Source: Eretmocerus hayati
Taxonomy: Eukaryota; Arthropoda; Insecta; Hymenoptera; Aphelinidae
Length of the DNA stretch: 64,000 nt
NCBI GenBank assembly: GCA_029851415.1
Contig: CM056742.1
Span: 53,732,954 to 53,796,953, forward strand
Direction of reading: 5' to 3'
Shown: piece by piece, positions 10,243 through 21,155 of the stretch
Layout of the letters: each line of letters starts with the position of its first letter
Numbering within the stretch: the stretch's first letter is position 1
Notes under the pieces: model-generated
What the model saw: the letters and a program-made list of their open reading frames with translations, nothing else
Databases searched by the model: none
What the model was told of the DNA's origin: nothing
Made by a program: the position numbers and the translations under genes

Positions 10243-10386
10243 GATGCAGACAAAGACTCTTAAAATGCATGAGCTTTCCGGTGCTGTGCGAAAAGTGTAC
10301 AAAAATTGTCTATATGAAATCAAGGAAATCCACGAAAAACTTAAGATCCTGCCGTTGCCCGCCGTGACTTTTATCCGAAAAAAGTA
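10243..10386 (+). CDS. Possible coding exon, product not recognised
   Basis: GATCTTCTTCAG at 10231-10242 is a good splice acceptor. The following ATG (10244) opens a 47-codon frame that runs into AAAAAA/GTAAGC, a good splice donor, at about 10386/10387. The predicted peptide is Lys/Glu-rich and helical (for example VRKVYKNCLYEIKEIHEKL) and codon-like in composition. It lies in one of the few low-repeat stretches of the window. I do not recognise the family and cannot exclude chance. Confidence 0.25.
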
Positions 10387-11199
10387 AGCGACAAAGTTCC
10401 TCGAGACAGTGTTTATTGTGTGTCATATTGATCGCCGATACGTGATCTCTGACCACGCAAAATTTGAGAGGTCTACATTTCATAACAATCAAGCTATAGA
10501 CGTATTTATTGGTTTCCCTGTGTTAGCGCGTATGCTCGAGTCCAGATTTTTTCGTCCATGTATTTCGCGGCGCTCTCACCATGAGAAGGTCGATAATTTC
10601 GCGTATCCTCTCCAACCTCAGTCTCCACGGCAATACCTGCGGCTGGGTCCGCGGGTATACCCACGGCTATTTCCTTTTGACTCTCCATCTGTCTGTAGAC
10701 AAGTGCAGCAAAAGTGAATTTGTTACGAAGTATACTTGTTACGCTTACGAAACGGTCATCGGCATTTCATTGCATGATTCTGAAGAATCACTTTGAGTTA
10801 ATTTGTTCAAGAGAATGAGACTGACTTTGAATTGAATTGCAATTGATCGGGGAACCCTGCTGCGGAAGTTGGATTGGATTCGATTAAAATACATCCAATC
10901 GTTCCGCATTTAGAATCTTATGATGAATTTGGAACACGACTTTCAGGATTGAGGGAGATTGGAGTTCAATGACGATCGATGATGTAGATCATGATTCGAA
11001 CAGTATAGACCAATCTCCACCGATGCAGACTTTTCGCATTGAAAGTGAGAATGCCAGTCAATCTCAATACTCACTGCTAGTATTCGGGAGTCGACGTTCT
11101 ATCTGTATGAATGCTGATTCCCTTGATAGAATATCGCGATTCCAATCTGTGTCAATGCCATGAAAAAGCATTGACATGCTATAATAGGGTCTTATCTAC

Positions 11200-14100
11200 T
11201 TCAATTGATTCCAACACTGTTTTTCAGTAATGGAAACATCGAAATCTCAATCCGCCTCAATCGACCTCAATACTGACTGGAAGCTTTGGGGACCTCATAC
11301 CCTATTTATCTGAATCGATTTGAATGCTGGATATCAGTATTGGAATTTCGAAATCCTATCTGCCTCAATCGATTCCAATACTGTTTCCCAGTATTAGAAA
11401 CATCGGGATCTCAATCCGCCTCAATCGACCTCAATACTGAGTGGAAGCATTGGAATCCTTATATCCTATTCATATGAATCAATTTGAATGCACGATATCA
11501 ATATTGGAGATTCGAAATCCTATCTGTCTCAATCGATTCCAATACTGTTTTTCAGTATTTGGAACATCGAGAACTCAATTCCGCCGCAATCAACCTCAAT
11601 CCTGACTTCCAGACATTATTACAAATCAACGTCCCACATATACAACACTCACATTACAGCTGAGGTATCGATACAATGCAATACTTATTCTAATCATAAT
11701 CACATCAACATATCATCGCATTACATAACTAAGAGCTATTTGGAGGTTCGGCCATTGATAAGTCTCATACAGGAACGGGAGAGATGGTTCGTCGCTTGCG
11801 AGAAAGCAATCCCATGATATTTGAATGCAAACTGAGATGGTCATCGAAACGCCGCCTAGCGTCAGCCACTTGAATTCTATCGGCCTTAATCGATTCCAAT
11901 ACTAACTTTCTGGAATGGGAATTGCAATATTCCACATTACGTCAATCGATCCCAATACTGACTATGGGCATTGACGGGTTTATTCATCGTCCTTACTCGA
12001 TTTGAATGCTGAATATCAGTATTCAGGAGTTGAAATCCTATCTGCCCAAATCGATTTCAGTACTGTATTGGGAACATCGAGATCTCAACCTACTTGAATC
12101 GATCTCAATACTGACTGTGAGTATTGGAGCCCTTATATCCTAATAATCTGAATCGATTTCAGTACTGGCTCTCAGTATTGGGTAGATCGCTATCTCAATC
12201 CACTTCAGTCGATCTCAATACTGGGAGGGAGGACTAGAAATCTTATATCCTATCAACTTAAATCGATTTTAACGCTGAAAATCAGTATTGGAGAATTGGA
12301 GCCCTATTTCCCCCAATCAATTCCAGTACTGTTTTCCAGTATTGGATACATCGAGATCTCAATGAGCTTCAATCGATCTCAAAACTGGACTCCAGCATCG
12401 GAAACCTTATATCCTATTTACCTGAAACGAATTGAATGCTGATTATCAGTATTAAGGACTTGAAATCCTATCTGCCCCAATCGATTCCAGAAATGTTTCT
12501 CAGTATTGGGAACATCGGGTTCTTAATCCTCTTCAATCGATCTCAATACAGATTTTCAGCATTGCAGACCTTATATCATATTCACCTGAGTCGGAGTGAG
12601 TGCTGAATATCAGTATTGAGGTCTCGGAATCCTATCTGCCCCAATCGATTCCAGTACTGTTCCTCAGTATTGGGAACATCGGGTTCTCAATCCTCTTCAA
12701 CCGATCTCAATACTGATTTTCAGCATTGCAGACCTCATATCATATTCACCTGAGTCGGATTGAATAATGAATATCAGTATTGAGGTCTCGGGATCCTATC
12801 TGCCCCAATCGATTCCAGTACTGTTCCTCGGTATTGGGAACATCGAGATCTCAATGAGCTTCAATCGATCTCAATACTGATTTTCAGCATTGCAGACCTT
12901 ATATCATTCACCTGAGTCGGATCGGATGCTGAATATCAGTATTGAAGACTTGCAATCCTATGTGCCCAAATCAATTCCAGTACTGTTCCTCAGTACTGGA
13001 ACTTCGAGACATCGGCCTGCTTCAATCGATCCCAATACTGACTGTGAGTATTGGAGCCCTTATATCTTAATAACCTGAATCGATTTCAGTATCGACTCTC
13101 AGTATTGGGTGGATCGCGATCTCAATCCACTTCAATCGATCTCAATACTGGAAGTAAGCGTTGGAAACCTTATATCCTATCTACTTGAATCGATTCGAAT
13201 GCTGGATTCCAGTATCAAATAATTAACACCCTATTTGCCCCAATCGATTCCAGTACTGTTTTTCAGGATTGGAAACATTGAGATCTCAATGAGATTCATA
13301 CGATCTCAATACTGATTATCAGCCTCGGAAACCTTATATACTATTTACCTGAATGGATTCAATGCTATATATCAGCATTAGGGACTTGAAATCCTGTCTG
13401 CCATAATCGATTCCAGAACTGTTCTTCAGTATTGGGGACATCGGATTCTCACTCCGCTTCAATCGATCTCAATACTGATTCTCAGCATTGCAGACCTCAT
13501 ACCATATTCACCTGGATCGAATTGAATGCTTTTCATCAGTATCAAGGACGTGGGATCCTATGTGCCCAAATCAATTCCAGTACTGGTCCTCAGTATTGGG
13601 ACCATCGAGATCTCAGTCTGCTTCAATCGATCTCAATACTGATTCTCAGCATTGCAAACCTTTATATCCTATTAACCTGGATCGGAATAAATGCTGAATA
13701 TCAGTATTGAGGACTTGCAATCCTATCTGCCCCGATCGGTTCTAGTACTGTTTTCCAGTATTGGAAACATCAAGATCTCAATCAGCTTCAATCGATTTCA
13801 ATACTGATTCCCAGGATTGTAGACCCTATACGATATTCACCTGAACCTAATCGAATGCTAAAAATCAGTATCGAGGACATGGAGTCATATCTGCCGAGAT
13901 CGATTCCAGTACTGTATTTCAGTATTGGGTATAAGGGGATCGATACGCTCCAATCGATCTCAATACGGATTTCCAGCATTGCAAACTTCTTATCATATTT
14001 ACCTTAATCGAATTGAATGCTGAATATCAGAATTGAGGACTTGGAATCCCATCTGCCCCAATTGATTCCAGTACTGTTCCTCAGTATTGGAAACATCGAG

Positions 14101-16250
14101 ATCTCAGTCTGCTTCAATCGTTTCCAATACTGAATTCCAGCATCGGAAACCTTATATCCTATTTACCTGAAACGAATTGAATGCTGATTATCAGTATTAA
14201 GGACTTGAAATCCTATCTGCCCCAATCGATTCCAGAAATGTTTCTCAGTATTGGGAACATCGGGTTCTCAATCCTCTTCAATCGATCTCAATACAGATTT
14301 TCAGCATTGCAGACCTCATATCATATTCACCTGAGTCGGAGTGAGTGCTGAATATCAGTATTGAGGTCTCGGAATCCTATCTGCCCCAATCGATTCCAGT
14401 ACTGTTCCTCAGTATTGGGAACATCGGGTTCTCAATCCTCTTCAACCGATCTCAATACTGATTTTCAGCATTGCAGACCTCATATCATATTCACCTGAGT
14501 CGGATTGAATGATGAATATCAGTATTGAGGTCTCGGAATCCTATCTGCCCCAATCGATTCCAGTACTGTTCCTCGGTATTGGGAACATCGAGATCTCAAT
14601 GAGCTTCAATCGATCTCAATACTGATTTTCAGCATTGCAGACCTTATATCATTCACCTGAGTCGGATCGGATGCTGAATATCAGTATTGAAGACTTGCAA
14701 TCCTATGTGCCCAAATCAATTCCAGTACTGTCCCTCAGTACTGGAACTTCGAGACATCGGCATGCTTCAATCGATCCCAATACTGACTGTGAGTATTGGA
14801 GCCCTTATATCTTAATAACCTGAATCGATTTCAGTATCGACTCTCAGTATTGGGTGGATCGCGATCTCAATCCACTTCAATCGATCTCAATACTGGAAGT
14901 AAGCGTTAGAAACCTTATATCCTATCTACTTGGATCGATTCGAATGCTGGATTCCAGTATTAAATAATTAACACCCTATTTGCCCCAATCGATTCCAGTA
15001 CTGTTTTTCAGGATTGGAAACATTGAGATCTCAATGAGATTCATACGATCTCAATACTGATTATCAGCCTCGGAAACCTTATATACTATTTACCTGAATG
15101 GATTGAATGCTATATATCAGCATTAGGGACTTGAAATCCTGTCTGCCATAATCGATTCCAGAACTGTTCTTCAGTATTGGGGACATCGGATTCTCACTCC
15201 GCTTCAATCGATCTCAATACTGATTCTCAGCATTGCAGACCTCATACCATATTCACCTGGATCGGATTGAATGCTTTTCATCAGTATCAAGGACGTGGGA
15301 TCCTATGTGCCCAAATCAATTCCAGTACTGGTCCTCAGTATTGGGACCATCGAAATCTCAGTCTGCTTCAATCGATCTCAATACTGATTCTCAGCATTGC
15401 AAACCTTGATATTCTATTAACCTGGATCGGAATAAATGCTGAATATCAGTATTGAGGACTTGCAATCCTATCTGCCCCGATCGGTTCTAGTACTGTTTTC
15501 CAGTATTGGAAACATCAAGATCTCAATCAGCTTCAATCGATTTCAATACTGATTCCCAGGATTGTAGACCCTATACGATATTCACCTGAACCTAATCGAA
15601 TGCTAAAAATCAGTATCGAGGACAGGGAGTCATATCTGCCGAGATCGATTCCAGTACTGTATTTCAGTATTGGGTATATGGGGATCGATACGCTCCAATC
15701 GATCTCAATACGGATTTCCAGCATTGCAAACTTCTTATCATATTTACCTTGATCGAATTGAATGCTGAATATCAGAATTGAGGACTTGGAATCCCATCTG
15801 CCCCAATTGATTCCAGTACTGTTCCTCAGTATTGGAAACATCGAGATCTCAGTCTGCTTCAATCGTTTCCAATACTGATTTTCAGCATTGGAATCCTTAT
15901 ATCCTATTCACCTGAATCGAATTGAATGCTGAATATCAGTATTGAGGACTCGAAATTCTATTTGCCCCAATCGAAACCAGTACTGTTTTTCAGTTTCGGA
16001 AACATCGAGATCTCAATCCGCCCCACTCGATCTCAATACTGATATTCAGCGTTGCAGACCTCATATCATATTTACCTGGATCAAATTGAATGCTGGATAT
16101 CAGTATCGAGGACTTGGAATCCTATCTGCTCCAATCGATTCTAGTAATGTATTTCAGTATTGGGAATATCGGGATCGATACGCTTCAATCGATCTCAATA
16201 CTGATTCCCAGCTTTGCAGACCTTAGAACCCATTCACCCGAACGATGGCA
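11200..16250 (+). repeat. Left-arm satellite: trimeric ~54 bp monomer, ~160 bp higher-order unit
   Basis: Each monomer begins AATCGAT, then AATACTG or AATGCTG, then CAGTATTGG about 15 bases on. Three diverged monomers alternate in fixed order: one followed by CATCGAGATCTCAATC, one by CCTTATATCCTATT, and one by AAATCCTATCTGCC. They form a higher-order unit of roughly 160 bp repeated about 30 times. Long open frames in this tract are a by-product of the repeat, not genes. A ~270 bp non-satellite block (11610-11880) interrupts the array near its outer end. Confidence 0.85.
12390..15880 (+). repeat. Tandem duplication of a 1,745 bp block of satellite
   Basis: The block beginning at CATCGGAAACCTTATATCC (12396) recurs at 14141, and matching landmarks continue at the same 1,745 bp offset through about 14110 and 15855. 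The two copies differ by only a few per cent, far less than neighbouring 160 bp units differ from each other. This indicates a recent unequal exchange of about eleven higher-order units. Confidence 0.8.
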
Positions 16251-16289
16251 GAACTCATCTTTAGGCCATTCCAACTCCGCCCAGCAGTA

Positions 16290-17510
16290 CTGCATTCGGT
16301 TCAGTTATATGGAATCTAGAAGAGTTCAATACTAATTGTGAATATTGAGACGGATAGAATAACTACTATAGGATGGGGTACAGGTCGTGGAAGCATGGTT
16401 TCTATCCTCCTCAATACTTACGATTGGTATTGAACTCCTCTGAATTCCATGTATTTCTATCGGATTCGATACTGCTGAGCAGGGTTGGTATGCTCTGAGG
16501 ATAAGTTTCGCTATCGGTCTAAATCCTGTCGGGCATCATTCAGTCGACTCCGTCAATCGATTTCAATTATGACCCAATCACTCATTGCGTGATTGACCAA
16601 TCGAGATGAATACGACAGAATCGGATTGGAATCGTGGGTACATGGTCATTCTATCCTTCTCAATACTCACAATCAGTATTGAACTCCTCTCTCTCATATA
16701 TTTCAATCGAATTCAATACTGCTGAGCAGGATTGGAACGGCCTGAAGATGAGTTTTGCTATTGGTCCGAATCCTACCAGGCAGGATTGAGTCGACTCCGT
16801 CAATCGATTTTAATGATGACCCAATCACTCATTGCGTGATTGACCAATCGAGATGAATACTACAGAATCGGATTAGAATCGTGGGTGCATAAGCATTATA
16901 TCCTCTGCAATACTCACAATCAGTATTGAACTCCTCTAGGTCTCATATATTTCAATCGAATTCAATACTGCTGAGCAGGATCGGAACGGCCCGAAGATGA
17001 GTTTTGCTATCGGTCTGAATCCGGCCTGGCAGCATTGAGTCGACTGCGTCAATCGATTCCAATGTTTACCTAGTCACTCATTGCGTGATTGACCAATCGA
17101 GCTGAATACTATAGGATGGGATACAGATCATGGAAGCATGGTCTCTATTCTCCTCAATACTTACAATCGGTATTGAACTCCTCTGAATTCCATGTATTTC
17201 AATCGGATTCAATACTGCTGAGCAGGATTGGTATGCTCTGAGGATAAGTTTCGCTATCGGTCTGAATCCTGTCGGGCAGCATTCAGTCGACTCCGTCAAT
17301 CGATTTTAATTATGACCCAACGCATGATTGACCAATCGAGATGAATACTATAGGATTGAATTGAAATCGTGGGTGCATGGTTACTCTATCCCTCTCAATA
17401 CTCACAATCAGTATTGAACTCTTCGTGCTTTCATATATTTGAATCAAATTCAATACTGCTGGGCAGAATTGAAACGGCCTGAAGATGAGTTTTGCTATTG
17501 GTCAGGTGAA
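16290..17510 (+). repeat. Central satellite with ~248 bp period
   Basis: The landmark CACTCATTGCGTGATTGACC recurs at about 16580, 16826 and 17074, and a shortened form lies near 17320, giving a period near 248 bp with four to five copies. Each unit also holds CAATACTGCTGAGCAGGATTGG and CAGTATTGAACTCCTC. The AATCGAT...CAATACTG words are still recognisable, so this is a diverged relative of the arm satellite. It sits close to the symmetry centre of the 13.4 kb element. Confidence 0.8.
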
Positions 17511-20330
17511 TAGGTAATTAGGTCTGCAATGCTGAAAATCAGTATTGAAATCGATTGAGGCGGATTGAGATCTCGATGTTTCCAATACTGGAAGACGGTA
17601 CTGGAATCGATTGGGACAGATAGGATTTCAAGACCTCAATACTAACAATCATCATTCAGGTATATTGACGTAGATAGAATATACGGTCTCCAATGTTCGA
17701 GGTCAGCATTTGGATCCATTGAGGCAGATATGACTCCCCATTCCCAATCTGATACACAGCATTCAAATCGATTCAGGCGATTGGGTTATGAGGTCTACAA
17801 TGCTGAAAATCAGTATTGAGATCGATTGAAGCTGATTGAGATCTCGATGTTTCCAATTCTGAAAAACAGTACTGGAATCGATTGGGGCAAATAGGATTGC
17901 AAGTCCTGAAAACTGATATCCAGCATGATCTCGATTCAGGTGAATAGGATTCAACATCTGCAATGCTGAAAAACAGTATTGAGATCGATTGAAGAAGACT
18001 GAGTCTCGATGTTTCCAATACGAAGGAACAGTACTGGAATCGATTGGGGCAGATGGGATTTCAAGTCCTCAATACTGATTCTCAACATTCAAATCGATTA
18101 AGGTAGATAGGATATAATGAGGTGACTTATGCTTACATTCAGTATTGAGATCGATTGAAGTGGATTGAGATAGCGATCTTCCCAAAACTGAGGGAGTGTA
18201 CTCAAATCGATTCAGGTTCTTGGGATATAAGGGCTCAAATACTTACAGTAGGTTTTGAGAACAATTAAGGTGGGTTGAGATCTCGATGTTCCTAATACTG
18301 AAGAACAGTACCGAAATCGAATGGGGCAGATAGGATTTCAAGTCCTCTTTACTGATATTTAGCATTCAATTCAATTCACGTGAGTATCATGGGAGGTCTG
18401 CAATGCTGAACATCAGTATTTAGATCGATTGAAGCGTATTAAGATCCCGATATTCCCAATACTGAAAAACAGTACGGGAATCGATTGGGGCAGATGGGAT
18501 TCCAAGTCCTCAATACTGATATTCAGCATTCATCTCGATTCAGGTAAATATGATATGAGGTCTGCAATGCTGAAAGTCGGTATTGAGATCGATTGAAGCG
18601 GATCGAGATCTCAGTGTTTCCAACACTTGATAACGGCATTGGAATGAGTTGGGGCAGATAGGATCTCAATTCTCCAATGCTGATTTACAACATTTGAATC
18701 GATTCAAGTAGATAGGTAAAAACAAGGTCACTTATGCTTACATTCAGTATTGAAATAGATTGAAGTGGATTGAGATAGCGATCTACCCAATACTGAGAGA
18801 CAGTACTCGAATCGATTCAGGTTATTGGGATATGAGGGCTCCAATACTTACAGTCAGTATTGAGATCGATTGAAGTGGGTTGAGATCTCCATGTTCCCAA
18901 TACTGGAAAACAGTACTGGAATCGATTGGGACAGATAGGATTCCAAGTCCTCAATACTGATATTTAGCATTCAATTCGATTCAGGTAAGTATCATGGAAG
19001 GTCTGCAATGCTGAACATCAGTATTTAGATCGATTGAAGCGTATTGAGATCCCGATATTCCCAATACTGAAAAACAGAACGGGAATCGATTGGGCAGATG
19101 GGATTCCAAGTCCTCAATACTGATATTCAGCATTCATCTCGATTCAGGTAAATATGATATGAGGTCTGCAATGCTGAAAGTCGGTATTGAGATCGATTGA
19201 AGTGGATCGAGATCTCAGTGTTTCCAACACTTGAAAACGGCATTGGAATGAGTTGGGGCAGATAGGATCTCAATTCTCCAATACTGATCTTCAACATTTG
19301 AATCGTTTCAAGTAGATAGGTAGAAACAAGGTCACTTATGCTTACATTCAGTATTGAGATAGATCGAAGTCGATTGAGATAGCGATCTACCCAATACTGA
19401 GAGACAGTACTCGAATCGATTCAGGTTATTGGGATATGAGGGCTCCAATACTTACAGTCAGTATTGAGATCGATTAAAGTGGGTTGAGATCTCAATGTTC
19501 CCAATACTGAAGAACAGTACTGGAATCGATTGGGGCAGATAGGATTTCAAGTCCTCAATACTGAGATATAGTATTCAATTCGATTCAGGTAAACATCATA
19601 GAAAGTCTGCAATGCTGAACATCAGTATTGAGATCGATTGGAGCGTATTGAGGTCCGATATTCCCAATACTGAAATACAGTACTGGAATCGATTGGGGCA
19701 GATAGGATTCCAAGTCCTCAATACTGATATTCAGCATTCAATTCGATCCAGGTAAATATCACATAAGGTCTGCAATGCTAAAAATCAGTATTGAAATCGA
19801 TTGAAGCTGATTGAGATCTCGATGTTTCCGATTCTGAAAAACAGTCCTGGAATCGATTGGGGCAGATAGGATTGCAAGTGCTGATCACTGATATCCAGTA
19901 TTTATTCCGATTCAGGTAAATATTATACAAGATCTGCAATGCTGAAAATCAGTATTGAGATCGAGTGAAGCAGATTGAGTCTCGATGTTCCCAATACTGA
20001 GGAACAGTACTGGATCCCATTGGGACAGATAGGATTCCAAGTCCTCAGTACTGCCCGGCTGAGAATGATCGGGCGACTGTCGCCCCACAGTCGCGCCACC
20101 CGTCGCGCGACATTCGTGCCACTGACCAGGCGACCGGCGCCCGATGCGAGCGTCGCGCGACATAGCAAGCTGCACGCACTGCTGTAGTGCTGTAATGCTG
20201 TAATAGAATAACGCACCTTTTCGACTCCAGTGCCGGGCTGGGCTCAACCTGGGCCAGGTTCAGTAAGGGGGGGGCCGAGGGATGCTTTTAGCAGCATCCC
20301 TCATGCGCGGGATATGTAATGGTATGTATA

Positions 20331-21016
20331 TGAGGCAGGCAAAGTGATGAATTCGCCAATGTATACAGTCGCTAGCGGATGTATACATTACCTAGGCACT
20401 GTATACAGCCGCAGTCAAAGTGTTAAAGAATCGCTGCTGCAGCGTCGGCGAACAGTTTCCCTAGGTAATGTATACTTTGACTAGCGGCTGTATACACTGC
20501 GATAGACCGACTCGGCAAAGTATTCACTGATGGCGCGGGCAACGGCTTCACCTATATAACAGGTCAATGATGGACATTTTATTATTGGCATACGTGAATG
20601 CACCGATGAATACGTTCCAATGCTTATTTGAAAAGAAATTTGGCTGTCCACAATATCAATTCAATGCATGGTTTACATTAATAGTTTGGGAACATTCAGG
20701 CATGAATTTTGAAATAAGCATTGGAACTTATTCATTGATGCGATCACGTATGCCAATATAGAGAATCAAATGTCCATAATTGACTTGTTATATAGGTGAA
20801 GCCGTTGCCAGCGCCATCAGTGAATACTTTGCCGAGTCGGTCTATGGCAGTGTATACAGCCACTAGTCAAAGTATACATTACCTAGGCAAACTGTTCGCC
20901 GACGCTGCAGCAGCGATTCTTTAACACTTTGACTGCGGCTGTATACAGTGCCTAGGTAATGTATACATCCGCCAGCGACTGTATACATTGGCGAATTGAT
21001 CACTTTGCCTGCGACA
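20331..21016. mobile_element. 686 bp palindromic element nested inside the 20054-22337 element
   Basis: The ends TGAGGCAGGCAAAGTGAT and ATCACTTTGCCTGCGACA face each other and the whole unit folds about a centre near 20673. The motifs GTATACAGTCGCTAGCGG, GTATACATTACCTAGGCA and CCGACTCGG occur in both arms. TATA flanks it on both sides (20327-20330, 21017-21020). The opposite arm of the host element (22088-22125) carries the uninterrupted site with a single TATA, so this is a later insertion. No coding capacity. Confidence 0.75.
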
Positions 21017-21046
21017 TATACATGGTGTGTATGCTGCTATGCAAGC

Positions 21047-21155
21047 TGGTCAGGCGACGGGCGGGCGATTGTCGCGCGACTGGCGGGCGATGGTCGGGCG
21101 ATGGTCGCGCGACGGGCGGGCGATGGTCGGGCGACTATCGGCGGACGGAAGCATA
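21047..21155 (+). repeat. GC-rich GGCGATGGTCGG short tandem repeats
   Basis: About eight units of 10-14 bp with the core GGGCGATGGTCG or GTCGCGCGAC follow each other. Related words occur at both ends of the 20054-22337 element (20070-20165 and 22265-22320) but the run is not mirrored at full length in the right arm (about 22055-22075), so it has expanded on one side. It stands out as the most CpG-dense tract in the window. Confidence 0.65.

Noticed and set aside
11286..16335. Many open frames of 60-110 codons in the satellite arms, recurring with similar peptides
   Set aside because: They follow the repeat period, occur on both strands in inverse arms, and show no codon-position constraint. 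They are by-products of the satellite.
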